Assembly: GCA_013288825.1 (NCBI GenBank)
Contig: JABDBC010000002.1
Coordinates: 22,353-86,352 of the forward strand
Direction: 5' to 3'
DNA: 64,000 bases
From: Chlamydiota bacterium
GTDB lineage: Bacteria; Chlamydiota; Chlamydiia; Chlamydiales; Parachlamydiaceae
Shown: piece by piece, positions 1 through 8,562 of the stretch
Position numbering within the stretch: the first letter of the stretch is position 1
How the letters are laid out: each line of letters starts with the position of its first letter
The notes under the pieces: generated by a model
Databases searched by the model: none
Seen by the model: the letters and a program-made list of their open reading frames with translations, nothing else
Told to the model about the DNA's origin: nothing
Program-made: the position numbers and the translations under genes

Positions 1-101
1 GTAAAGGACATAAGGGACATAAAGGACTTTAAAGGACAAAGGACGTAAGGGACGGTATTGTCCTTTAGATCCCTTATGTCCTTTACGTCCTTTGTCCTTT
101 C
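1..101. repeat. GGAC-class inverted repeat (left end may lie outside the window)
   Basis: The left arm is made of short units ending in GGAC (AAAGGAC, ATAAGGGAC, GTAAAGGAC) and the right arm is the complementary GTCCTTT array, with the turn near 55-60. RNA from either strand would fold into a long hairpin. It abuts the stop codon of holB (TGA, complement of 100-102), so it could act as its terminator. The same class recurs at 8402, 12589, 18173 and 22435. Confidence 0.85.
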
Positions 102-1161
102 AATAGAGCAATTGCAGAAAAAGCGATTCCAGGGTGCTTGCTAAGGGCGCTGACCTCTCATATCCCCTCTTAACTTCACTAATCACTCCCAACACATTCT
201 CCAATGGCTTGCTCTCCCCTCGCTGCAACGCCTGATCAATCGCTTCCACAAAATCGGGATTCAATAAATAATCCCGACTTCCTCCCAAGTGGAGCAAATG
301 CATGTCGCGATACCACGAAATCACCAGATCAAATACGGCCTGCACCTCTTGCATCGCAAGCATCGTCATGAGCCCTTCAACTTCTTTATCTATTGCCTGC
401 TGCTGTGCTGCTGGAGCCCCTTCGGGATACTGCTTTTCAAGAGTCTGCCTTGCTGTTTCCCCCATGCTTTGCTGCGCCTTTTCAATATGTTCGACAATTT
501 CAGCTAAAGAGGCCAATAAAAGGGTGTATGTGGAAAATCTCCCTTGAGAAAGACTATTAAGAATTAGCAAACGTAATGGATCAACCCCCTGAGAAGCCAT
601 TTTGAAGGCATTTCCTAGAGATCCCCGCGACAGCTGCGCGATCATGTCGGCATCGACTTTGCTCTTGCCGCAGTGTTGTTGGACCATTAAAGCAATTTCT
701 TCTCGTTGTAATTGCTTAAAACGAACTGTTTGGCACCGAGATAGCACGGTGGGCAACAGCGATTCGGGAGAGCTCGATAATAAGATAATAATGCTCGTAT
801 GAATGGGTTCTTCGAAGGTTTTGAGCAAAGCATTGGCGCTATACGAGAGCATTCGGTCGGCATCATGAACTATAAAGAACTTATACTTAGCACTATAAGG
901 AGATTGATACACCTCTTCGTTGAATCGGCGAAGAGAATCGATGCTATGCATCCCAATTTTCCCTTCAGGACGATAGATTCGAATATCGGGATGGGAGATT
1001 TTCTCTAGATTATTGGCCAATTTTGCAAAAGTTTCGGCGAATAGGCTCTTGCCGATCCCATCGGGTCCAGCAAAGAGCAATGAGTTTGGGATCGCCTCTT
1101 TTGCCAGCAGACGGCCTAGATAATCTTTAACCTGTGGGTTGCCTTTGATCATTTCAAACAT
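100..1161 (-). CDS. holB: DNA polymerase III delta' subunit (clamp loader)
   Basis: AAA+ subunit of the clamp loader that places the beta clamp (encoded here at 17048) on DNA. The 353-residue product has a Walker A motif GPDGIGKS at 32-39, the typical LLKTFEEP stretch at 111-118 and the SRC motif at 140-142 that supplies the arginine finger in clamp-loader subunits. The Walker B-like VHDADRM at 98-104 is degenerate, as is usual for delta'. The cysteine cluster that forms a zinc module in E. coli delta' and DnaX is absent from residues 40-70. The stop codon sits on the junction with the GGAC inverted repeat. The partner genes usually near it (such as tmk) would lie outside the window on the upstream or downstream side and are not seen. 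Confidence 0.88.
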   Translation of the reverse strand: MFEMIKGNPQVKDYLGRLLAKEAIPNSLLFAGPDGIGKSLFAETFAKLANNLEKISHPDIRIYRPEGKIGMHSIDSLRRFNEEVYQSPYSAKYKFFIVHDADRMLSYSANALLKTFEEPIHTSIIILLSSSPESLLPTVLSRCQTVRFKQLQREEIALMVQQHCGKSKVDADMIAQLSRGSLGNAFKMASQGVDPLRLLILNSLSQGRFSTYTLLLASLAEIVEHIEKAQQSMGETARQTLEKQYPEGAPAAQQQAIDKEVEGLMTMLAMQEVQAVFDLVISWYRDMHLLHLGGSRDYLLNPDFVEAIDQALQRGESKPLENVLGVISEVKRGYERSAPLASTLESLFLQLLY

Positions 1162-1255
1162 AGAATTATCTTGCCAGAATCAAAATTTTCTTGCGAATCA
1201 TTTTAACGATTAGTAATGTCAAATTAAGAAGCAACTATGAAACAAAGGAGATATT

Positions 1256-1783
1256 ATGCCACAGCAATATCAATTTCAAGAACTATTTATAGAACAATTG
1301 AATGATCTATTTAGTGCTGAAGAACAAATTGCATCAGCATTGCCAAGAGTGATCTCCATTGTTTCATCCGGGGATCTGCGAGAAGCATTAACACATTATT
1401 TGCAGGATGTAAGCAAACATAATGAACATATGAGCATGGTATTTCAAGAGTTAAATACACAAGCGAGAGGAAGTGTTTGCAAGGCTATTGAAGATATTCT
1501 CGAACAGTTGGATAATACCGCAGGTCGCGGGGGAAATTCTGCCGTGAAGGATGCAGCAATCATTGCAATCGTCCAACGGTTGCAGCATTATAAAATTGCC
1601 GTTTATGGTACAGCGAGAACATTTGCACGCCATTTGAGTCAAAATAAGGCGATGGATTTATTGCAGCATGCGTTGAATGGGGAAGGGGAAGCGGATAAGA
1701 AGCTGACTCGTCTTGCAGAGGGGGGCATTTTCACGACAGGCATCAACGAAGAGGCCATCAAAGAAGTCTCGATGGTACAGTGA
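1256..1783 (+). CDS. Ferritin-like DUF892 (YciE/YciF-type) protein
   Basis: The 175-residue product matches the DUF892/YciE-YciF family, four-helix ferritin-like proteins often linked to stress responses; the biochemical role is not settled. Visible family features are the N-terminal F-x-E-Q-L-x-D-L-x-x-A-E-E-Q-I pattern at about 11-25 followed by ALPR, and a second helix pair with QRLQHYKIAVYGTAR at about 107-121. Carboxylates and histidines sit where a di-metal centre would be expected (E24, H57 region, H111, E147), but some positions differ from typical members, so metal binding is uncertain. A clear AAAGGAG ribosome site lies 7 bases before the ATG. The gene is single and divergent from holB. 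Confidence 0.75.
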   Translation: MPQQYQFQELFIEQLNDLFSAEEQIASALPRVISIVSSGDLREALTHYLQDVSKHNEHMSMVFQELNTQARGSVCKAIEDILEQLDNTAGRGGNSAVKDAAIIAIVQRLQHYKIAVYGTARTFARHLSQNKAMDLLQHALNGEGEADKKLTRLAEGGIFTTGINEEAIKEVSMVQ

Positions 1784-1822
1784 TAGACAGTGATAAACAA
1801 TGATAAACAGTGATAGATAGAA
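1783..1822 (+). repeat. Short tandem repeat after the DUF892 gene
   Basis: Four imperfect 10-14 base units of the form GTGATAAACA / GTGATAGATAG follow directly on the stop codon. The rest of the gap to 1917 is a T-rich tract and then a GGATATCCTGTTA remnant of the AGGAT-class repeat that contains the stop codon of the RND pump gene. No gene is seen in the gap. Confidence 0.6.
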
Positions 1823-1917
1823 TAGCCTGTTACTTTTCTTCTTTGTTTTTTCTTTGTTCCTTGCTTTGTTTTTCTTCTTTATTCTTGCCCGCCCTGATGT
1901 GATGCTTGGATATCCTG

Positions 1918-4900
1918 TTATTTTGTTTTCAGGCGGGGTGTGAAAAGGGTGTAAAGGGCGGGCAGCACGATCAGTGTTAACAGCGTCGAGCTGATCAAGC
2001 CCCCAATCACCACTGTTGCAAGAGGTCTCTGCACTTCTGCACCTGCACCTTGCGCCAATGCCATCGGCAAAAAGCCCAAAGAGGCAACTAAGGCCGTTAC
2101 CGCGACTGGACGGAACCGCGTCAAGGCCCCCTTAACAATAGATTCATCCCAGGGCATCCCCTGTTTGATCAGCTGATTAATATAGCTCACCATAACTAAA
2201 CCATTTAATACCGCAATTCCTGACAATGCAATAAAACCCACTGCAGCAGAAATAGAGAATGGGATGTCACGCAGCCACAGGGCAGCAATGCCTCCAGTCA
2301 ATGCAAGGGGCACCCCTGTGAACACGAGAGCCGCATGTCTGACGGAGTGAAATGCGGTATAAAGCAGCAGAAAAATCACAGCAAAGCATATCGGAACTAC
2401 AACCATGAGCCTTTCTCGTGCCGACAAAAGATTCTCAAATTGGCCGCCCCATTCTATCCAATAGCCTGGTGGGATTTTAGCCTCTTCGGCAATCTTTTGT
2501 TTTGCAGTCTCTATAAATGTCGAAAGGTCCGATCCGCGCACATTTGTTTGTACCATCACCAATCTTTTGCCATTTTCCCGACTGATCTGATTAAGCCCTG
2601 TCGTCACTTTGAGGTCAGCCACTTCTTTAAGAGGAATGTAAGCATAGGTATCTTTGTGCCCTTCTTTCTCTTCTTTTTTGAAATTTTCAGGCGGTAGGGA
2701 GATGGGCAGTTTTTCGAGCATCGCCACCTCTTTTCTAATATCTTCAGGGAGCCTTACCATTAAATCGTAGCGGCGATCCCCTTCAAGAATGATACCAGCC
2801 TTACCCCCACCAATGGCAACTTCGACCATCTCTAAAACGTCGCGCATATTCAAATGATGGCGGCTCATGGCTTCTCGATTCACATTAATTTCCAAAGTGG
2901 GGAGGCCATCGGTTTTATCTACCACGACATCTGCAGCGCCCGGAACTTTTCTGAGAATAGCCGCGATGGAATCGGCGGTTTTCTTCATGAGTTGGAAATC
3001 ATCCCCATAGATCTTTACAGCCACATCGCTTCGCACGCCTGCGATGAGTTCGTTGAAACGCATTTCAATAGGCTGGGTAAATTCATAGGTATTACCGGGT
3101 AATTTTTCCAATTCGGTTTCCATTGCTTCAATGAGATCATTTTTACTGCGATCAGCATTGGCCCATTCGTGACGGGGTTTCAGAATGACAAAAGTGTCAG
3201 AAGCATAGGGAGGCATTGGATCTGATGCCATTTCAGCGGTTCCTGTTTTTGAAAAAACGAAGGCCACTTCATCAAAACCTTTAAGAGTTTTTTCCACCCC
3301 GAGCTGCATTGCAGTTGCTTGGGTAAGCGATGTACTAGGAATGCGGGAAGCCTGCACGGCAATATCGAGTTCGTCAAGAGTGGGAATGAACTCTTGTCCG
3401 AGAGAGTTAAACAAAAAACCAGCGGCAATGACCAGGCTAACTGCACCTGTTGTAATCATATAGGGCACTTTCACAATAGAACGCAACAAAGGCTCATAGA
3501 GACTTTTGGCTGCATGAATGAGGATATTTTCCTTTTCACTTACTTTTCCGCTCACAAAAATGGCGACCATCGCAGGGACAAACGTCAGGGAAAGGATAAA
3601 GGCTGCAACAAGTGCATAAATAACCGTCAGAGCCATTGGCTCAAACATTTTCCCTTCGATACCGGATAGTGTCAAAATCGGAAGATAGACAGTAATAATG
3701 ACTGCTTGTCCAAACACCGAAGGCTGGATCATCTCTTTACTTGCTTGAAGCACCTCATGAAGGCGCTCCTCAAGAGTCAATATACGGCCGAACTCTCGCT
3801 GCTTTTCCGACAATTTCCGAAGGCAATTTTCAGCGATGATCACAGCCCCATCGACGATCAATCCGAAATCGATCGCCCCCAAACTCATCAAGTTTCCGCT
3901 GATTTTTGTCTGCACCATGCCAATGGCAGTCATCAACATCGATAATGGGATCACAAGAGCTGTAATGAGGGCGGCTCTGAAATTCCCCAAGAACATAAAA
4001 AGAACCGCGATGACGAGGATGGCACCTTCAGCTAAATTGGTTGCAACGGTATGAATGGTGGTATCGATGAGTTTTATTCTGCTAAGGACAGGCTTTGCTT
4101 CGATTCCGACAGGCAGCGTTTCGTTGATGAGCTCCAACTTTTCTTTTACAGCGGTTGCAACAGTGCGGCTATTGGCTCCAATCAACATCATTGCTGTTCC
4201 GATCACAGCTTCACTTCCATTTTCACTAGCACTTCCACTGCGAAGCTCTTTGCCAATACCAACAGTGGCAATATCACCGATTGAAATGGGGACGTTTTCT
4301 CGAGTGGTAACGACGATGCTGCTTATGTGTTCGGGAGTTTCTATACGGCCATCAGCTTTTACCAAATAAGATTCTCCACCATGCTCAATGTAGCCGGCAC
4401 CAATGTTGAGGTTATTGTCTTTTATGGCTTCTAAAAGATCTTTGAGGGGTATTCCCAAAGAAATCATTTTTTCAGGATCAGGTTCCACGTGATATTGTCG
4501 GACGAATCCGCCGATAGCATCGACGCCTGCGAGACCTTTGATCCCCTTAAGCTGCGGACGGATGACCCAATCTTGCACTGTGCGCAAATATGCGGCCAAT
4601 TCGACATCAGATTTCAGGCGATCTCCTTCAGGGGTTACGTAGGAGCCATCTTCTTGCCAGCCGTAACGCCCTTCATGGACTTTTTTTTGCCGCATGACTG
4701 GATCGAAGTTGACAGCCCACATATAAACTTCGCTGAGACCTGTGGAGATAGGACCCATTTTGGGATCGGCTCCGGGCGGTAAGCTTTCGCGAGCTTCGGT
4801 GAGGCGTTCATTGATCTGTTGTCGAGCAAAGTAGATATCGACTTTATCTTGAAAAATAGCAGTGACTTGCGAGAAGCCATTGCGGGAGAGGGAGCGGGTG

Positions 4901-5142
4901 CTTTCGAGTCCAGGGATACCGCTCAGGGCAGTTTCGATAGGGAAGGTGATTTGCTTTTCTACTTCAATGGGAGAGTAACCTAAAGCTGAGGTATTGATTT
5001 GGACTTGGTTATTCGTGACATCGGGAACAGCGTCGATGGGGAGATTTTTGAGGGCATAAATGCCGTAAGCTGCGATGCATGCGGTGAGCAGTGCGATGAG
5101 ATAGCGGTAGGTAATAGAAAACGACAGTACTTTTTCAATCAT
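1918..5142 (-). CDS. Heavy-metal efflux RND pump (CzcA/CusA family)
   Basis: Inner-membrane proton-driven pump of the HME-RND family that, with the adaptor and channel encoded upstream on the same strand, exports metal cations across the envelope. The 1074-residue length is typical. The first membrane helix is at about 10-30, and a long periplasmic loop follows. Helix 4 carries DFGLIVDGAVIIAEN near residue 424: two Asp and one Glu in the same spacing as the proton-relay residues D402, D408 and E415 of CzcA. The second RND half is complete, with the final helices near 930-1065. The gene has an AAAAGG ribosome site and is the last of a three-gene operon. The metal (Zn/Co/Cd/Ni against Cu/Ag) cannot be told; the His-rich adaptor hints at Zn/Co/Ni. 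The stop codon TAA lies inside a fragment of the AGGAT-class repeat. Confidence 0.93.
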   Translation of the reverse strand: MIEKVLSFSITYRYLIALLTACIAAYGIYALKNLPIDAVPDVTNNQVQINTSALGYSPIEVEKQITFPIETALSGIPGLESTRSLSRNGFSQVTAIFQDKVDIYFARQQINERLTEARESLPPGADPKMGPISTGLSEVYMWAVNFDPVMRQKKVHEGRYGWQEDGSYVTPEGDRLKSDVELAAYLRTVQDWVIRPQLKGIKGLAGVDAIGGFVRQYHVEPDPEKMISLGIPLKDLLEAIKDNNLNIGAGYIEHGGESYLVKADGRIETPEHISSIVVTTRENVPISIGDIATVGIGKELRSGSASENGSEAVIGTAMMLIGANSRTVATAVKEKLELINETLPVGIEAKPVLSRIKLIDTTIHTVATNLAEGAILVIAVLFMFLGNFRAALITALVIPLSMLMTAIGMVQTKISGNLMSLGAIDFGLIVDGAVIIAENCLRKLSEKQREFGRILTLEERLHEVLQASKEMIQPSVFGQAVIITVYLPILTLSGIEGKMFEPMALTVIYALVAAFILSLTFVPAMVAIFVSGKVSEKENILIHAAKSLYEPLLRSIVKVPYMITTGAVSLVIAAGFLFNSLGQEFIPTLDELDIAVQASRIPSTSLTQATAMQLGVEKTLKGFDEVAFVFSKTGTAEMASDPMPPYASDTFVILKPRHEWANADRSKNDLIEAMETELEKLPGNTYEFTQPIEMRFNELIAGVRSDVAVKIYGDDFQLMKKTADSIAAILRKVPGAADVVVDKTDGLPTLEINVNREAMSRHHLNMRDVLEMVEVAIGGGKAGIILEGDRRYDLMVRLPEDIRKEVAMLEKLPISLPPENFKKEEKEGHKDTYAYIPLKEVADLKVTTGLNQISRENGKRLVMVQTNVRGSDLSTFIETAKQKIAEEAKIPPGYWIEWGGQFENLLSARERLMVVVPICFAVIFLLLYTAFHSVRHAALVFTGVPLALTGGIAALWLRDIPFSISAAVGFIALSGIAVLNGLVMVSYINQLIKQGMPWDESIVKGALTRFRPVAVTALVASLGFLPMALAQGAGAEVQRPLATVVIGGLISSTLLTLIVLPALYTLFTPRLKTK

Positions 5143-5159
5143 AATATTAGCCTTTTAAT

Positions 5160-5450
5160 AGTGCTCTTCGTGAACGCGCCCGAGCCCGTGCCCGACCCTC
5201 CCTTGCCGCACAATCTTTCGCAATAGTTTTTACCACAGAGATCACAGAGAGAAGAGGAGGGGAAGAAGAGAAAGTAACCGGATGTTAACATTATCCTTCA
5301 TATCCTCCTCAGCATATCCTGCCACTTTTTCTACTCCTCTCCCTTCTCCTCTTCTCTCTGTGATCTCTGTGGTAAAAACTATTGCGAAAGATTGTGCGGC
5401 AAGGGAGGTTCGGGCGCGGGCTCGGCGCGGGAGCGTTCACGAAGAGCACT
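5160..5450. repeat. Layered palindrome between pump and adaptor genes
   Basis: Near-perfect inverted repeat with arms of about 97 bases. From outside to inside the layers are AGTGCTCTTCGTGAACG with a GC-rich GCCCGAGCCCG block, then a CCGCACAATCTTTCGC block, then a TTACCACAGAGATCACAGAG block, around a centre holding ATCCTTCATATCCT fragments of the AGGAT class. The CGTGAACGCGCCCGAGCCCG layer reappears at about 19455 and, in inverted form, at about 19600-19625. A further single arm of the ACCACAGAG class, with ATCCTTCATATCCTG, fills 5451-5506, up to the end of the adaptor gene. Confidence 0.88.
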
Positions 5451-5514
5451 ATCCTTCATATCCTGTTACTTCTTCTCTCTCTGTGATCTCTGTGGTAAAA
5501 TATTATATCAATGA

Positions 5515-6669
5515 TCAATGATCGTGGCCGCCGCCGCCCTTGCCTAACTCAGCCTTCAAAAGAAATGTCTCCGTCGATGCATAGGGCTCGCCCGCTTGTA
5601 GACCTTCCGCAATCTCCACATATTTGCCATCAGATTTGCCCAAAACAACTTCTTGCTTCAAAAACCCTTCTGGATGGGGTACAAATATATAGCTTTCTCC
5701 GTTTTCTGTCTGAACTGCTTTCTTCAAAACAGCCACAGGCACATCAACTTTATCAATTACAATGTTAGCAGTGACATAAGTCCCAGGAAACCATGTTCGT
5801 GATTTATTCGGTATCGTCGCGATAGCAGCAGCAGTCCGCGTCCCTTCATCGATGATTGGACAAAGTTGAGTCAGTTCCCCTTCGCTTTTTATGTGCTCGT
5901 CTCTGATGGGGGTGACGATAATTTTATTGCCCAACTTTACTTGTGAAAGATGTTGGGGATAAATGCCCAGTTCGACCCACACTGTATCGAGATCTGCAAT
6001 CGTATAAAGATGGTCGTCTTCACTGACGTATGAGCCTACCGAGATATCTTTCGCTATGACAACACCATTGATAGGAGCTTTGATTTCATAGCAACATAGG
6101 CCGCTCATCTTGTCACGTGTCAATTGATCAATCTGAGATTGATTCAAACCAAAAATATAGAGTTTTTGTTGGGCGACTTCTCGGTTAATTTCAGCTTCTT
6201 TTGCATTTAAGCATGCATGGAGGTAGTCTTGTTCAGGAGATACTTTTTTGTTCTTCAGCTGTTCTTCAGAGGCCAGCATTTGCAACGCAAGGGCTTCGCG
6301 CTTAATCGCTGTGATGTATGCTGCTTTGGCTTCTGCAACCTCTTTGCTTTCCAAAACAGCGAGCGTTTCATCGGCGAAGACGGCATCGCCAATGTTCCTG
6401 GAGACTTGGGCAACGGTTCCATCGGCCTTGGCAACGACGTGGGCTTGATGGTGCTGGTTTATGGTAATTTTTCCTGGAATCGAGATCATGATTCGCAATG
6501 TCTGGGGTTTGGCGATTTGGGTTTCTATGCCAGCGGTCGCAATCTGCTCGGGAGATAGGGCAACGTGATTCTCATGATCGTGGTCGTCGTGATCATGGTC
6601 GTCGTTGTGTGCAAAGCAACATGAAGTGGCCAAAACACCAATAACAAAGATCGATCTAAAAAAAGACAT
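5515..6669 (-). CDS. Periplasmic adaptor of the metal efflux system (CzcB/CusB-like)
   Basis: Membrane-fusion protein that bridges the RND pump and the outer-membrane channel. With the chosen start (384 residues) it opens with a hydrophobic signal sequence ending near the Cys-Cys-Phe-Ala at 16-20, followed by an Asp/His-rich stretch HNDDHDHDDHDHENH that may bind metal. Then come the lipoyl/barrel-sandwich strands, a helical hairpin (about 95-160) and the beta-barrel region. The C-terminus again ends in GGGGHDH. Two in-frame upstream starts exist (6711 and 6681); the start at 6669 is preferred because GGAG lies 6 bases before it and the signal sequence begins there. It is the middle gene of the operon, separated from its neighbours by palindromes. 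Confidence 0.88.
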   Translation of the reverse strand: MSFFRSIFVIGVLATSCCFAHNDDHDHDDHDHENHVALSPEQIATAGIETQIAKPQTLRIMISIPGKITINQHHQAHVVAKADGTVAQVSRNIGDAVFADETLAVLESKEVAEAKAAYITAIKREALALQMLASEEQLKNKKVSPEQDYLHACLNAKEAEINREVAQQKLYIFGLNQSQIDQLTRDKMSGLCCYEIKAPINGVVIAKDISVGSYVSEDDHLYTIADLDTVWVELGIYPQHLSQVKLGNKIIVTPIRDEHIKSEGELTQLCPIIDEGTRTAAAIATIPNKSRTWFPGTYVTANIVIDKVDVPVAVLKKAVQTENGESYIFVPHPEGFLKQEVVLGKSDGKYVEIAEGLQAGEPYASTETFLLKAELGKGGGGHDH

Positions 6670-6733
6670 CAGAGACTCCATACCTTTAACAGTTTGATAA
6701 ACCAATAGCACTTCCAGCTAAAGTCACAACATT

Positions 6734-6972
6734 AGGCTAATGAAGTAAACATCTAAGAAGAAAAGTAACAGGATATGCAGGATCAGGCAGGATATGAAGG
6801 ATAGCAAGTATCCTCCTGTCATTCAAAAGAATTTCCAATGGATCTAAGGCCGGGAGGCCTTAGATCCATTGGAAATTCTTTGTATATCAAGAGGATGCTT
6901 GCTATCCTTCGTATCCTGCCTGATCCTGCATATCCTGTTACTTTTCTTCTTAGATGTTTACTTCATTAGCCT
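6734..6972. repeat. AGGAT-class palindrome including the end of the channel gene
   Basis: Palindrome with arms of about 118 bases centred on GGCCGGGAGGCC at about 6849-6860. The outer parts are AGGCTAATGAAGTAAACATC, then units of ACAGGATATGCAGGATCAGG. The right arm begins inside the outer-membrane channel gene: its last codon and stop are part of the inverted repeat. The left arm is a mirror copy of that gene end. It may serve as a terminator between channel and adaptor genes. Confidence 0.9.
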
Positions 6973-8213
6973 GGTGCATTGCCAACCAGCCGGTAGACGT
7001 CTATCAGCTTATCATGAAATTCGACAAGTGTGTCAATATATTGTTCTTCAATTTCAAAGAGGGTCCGCTGAGCATCTAACAGTTCAAGATAATCGTATTT
7101 GCCCTCTTGATATCCCTCTCTTGCAGAATCAAATGCTTCCATTGCCGCAGCCAAGATATTATCTCTATACGCCAAACAGTCTTTATATGCGGTAAGTAAA
7201 TTATCATAAGTATAAGCAAGTGACATGTTTAATGCTAGGATGTTCTCTCTTTTAAGTTCTTGAAGCTGAGTGAGTTCATGCTGAGCACGGCAGATGTTCC
7301 CCTGATTTCTATCAAAAATAGGCAAAGGAATGGAAACTCCCAATGTGAGACTGCTTTTCTCATGTCTCTCGCAAGTAACTCCTGCAGTAACAGTCAGATC
7401 GGGTACTGATAAGGCGACTTCCTGTTCTATTATCCCTCGTGCTGTGCAAATCTCGATCTCCCATTTCATCATATTGGGGTTGCGATATAGAAGAGCTTCT
7501 AGAGAAGCATAGCTTGGAAGGGGGATTATTTCAAAAAGAGGAAAACAGACATTCTCGAAATCTGGATTTAAATTATTCCAAAAAGCGGCAAGATTTCTTT
7601 TAGCAAGGCCAAATTGCCTTACAGCCTTTTCATGAGCCAACGTGGAGGTTGTGACAGAGATCTCAGCTTTTCTCGCCTGTAACGAAGCGACCTTTCCTGC
7701 ATCGACTTTTGTGGTGACCGATTGGTAGAGTTGTTCTGCAATATGTTTCTGCCTTTCAGCAATTCTTACATGCTCTTGAGCCGCAGCCACATCAATTAGG
7801 GCTTTTGACACATTGCTAGATATGTCGAGTTTAGCGTTTTCTAGTTCCCATAGGGCTTCAGAAATGCCAAGAGCAGCAATATATTCCCGTTTTGAACGCT
7901 TGCCCCCCATTTCAAAAAATTGGGTAATCGCGAAGAGTAGCTCAGCATCATTGCAATCTCTGTGTGAACGCCAGGAGCCTGGGCCGCTGAGTTCGACAGT
8001 AGCAACAGGATTAGGGAGAAGTCCTGCCTGATAGGCTTCAGCGCTGCGTATGCTGACTTCAGCATTTGCAGCTGACAGTGTGGGGGAGCAATGGTAAGCG
8101 CGTTCAATAGCGGAGTCAATGGTTAGAAGGGGTGATGCGGAGAGGCAATGGCAGCTGGAAGTAGCTAGGGCGGTGGCAAGGAAGGAAAATTTTAAAAAGT
8201 GTAGTTGTTTCAT
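6966..8213 (-). CDS. Outer-membrane efflux channel (TolC/CzcC family)
   Basis: Trimeric outer-membrane channel of the OEP family, first gene of the metal-efflux operon. With the start used here it has 415 residues, the usual size. An N-terminal hydrophobic segment (residues 1-27, ending in a Cys-His-Cys-containing stretch) looks like a signal sequence; a strict lipobox is not present. Two OEP repeats of long helices follow, with the family's NP-type turn (AGLLPNPVATVELSG) near residue 55. The reading frame stays open to 8417, but that extension is encoded partly by a repeat remnant and has no signal character, so MKQLHFLK at 8213 is the likely start. The last codon and stop are inside the palindrome at 6734-6972. 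Confidence 0.87.
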   Translation of the reverse strand: MKQLHFLKFSFLATALATSSCHCLSASPLLTIDSAIERAYHCSPTLSAANAEVSIRSAEAYQAGLLPNPVATVELSGPGSWRSHRDCNDAELLFAITQFFEMGGKRSKREYIAALGISEALWELENAKLDISSNVSKALIDVAAAQEHVRIAERQKHIAEQLYQSVTTKVDAGKVASLQARKAEISVTTSTLAHEKAVRQFGLAKRNLAAFWNNLNPDFENVCFPLFEIIPLPSYASLEALLYRNPNMMKWEIEICTARGIIEQEVALSVPDLTVTAGVTCERHEKSSLTLGVSIPLPIFDRNQGNICRAQHELTQLQELKRENILALNMSLAYTYDNLLTAYKDCLAYRDNILAAAMEAFDSAREGYQEGKYDYLELLDAQRTLFEIEEQYIDTLVEFHDKLIDVYRLVGNAPG

Positions 8214-8401
8214 AATCTTCAAGATATACAGTTTCCAGGCATTTTTTACCACAGACTTATGAAACAGACATTCGAAAGAGATTAAACGCAAAGCTCCCTG
8301 CCGGAGGGGCAATCGGGTGGGTTCGTCTTTGACATGCTCCGGATCTTTCGATAAATAACTTGAGTTATTTACGAGGCGCAAAGACCCGAAGCCGCAAAGA
8401 A
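8214..8401. other. Upstream region of the efflux operon, no gene seen
   Basis: It contains a short palindrome AAATAACTTGAGTTATTT at 8353-8370, which could be an operator for a metal-responsive regulator or simply a hairpin, and a single-arm remnant GGCGCAAAGACCCGAAGCC of a repeat at about 8374. No convincing minus-strand promoter can be assigned by eye, and no regulator gene is adjacent. Confidence 0.35.
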
Positions 8402-8562
8402 GGGACCTAAAGGACAAAGGACGTAAAGGACATAAGGGACATAAAGGACTTTAAAGGACAAAGGACATAAGGGACAAGGGACATTTGTTGCACCTGTCGT
8501 TTAGGTCCTTTGTCCTTTAAAGTCCTTTATGTCCCTTATGTCCTTTACGTCCTTTGTCCTTT
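8402..8562. repeat. GGAC-class palindrome overlapping the ROK kinase gene end
   Basis: Left arm of GGAC units, turn near 8485-8500, right arm of GTCC units. The right arm is read through by the ROK kinase gene on the minus strand, so that about 15 C-terminal residues of that protein come from the repeat. On the other side it ends near the upstream region of the efflux operon. Confidence 0.9.

Noticed and set aside
1..101. Arrays of short repeats as a possible CRISPR locus
   Set aside because: Units are 7-10 bases, contiguous and arranged as inverted arms; there are no unique spacers of even length and no cas genes.
2335..2697. Plus-strand frames of 70-120 residues inside the RND pump gene
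   Set aside because: They overlap a full, well-conserved CDS on the minus strand and show no family features.
8213..8417. 68-residue N-terminal extension of the efflux channel
   Set aside because: It is not signal-like and is partly derived from a repeat remnant; the signal sequence begins at 8213.
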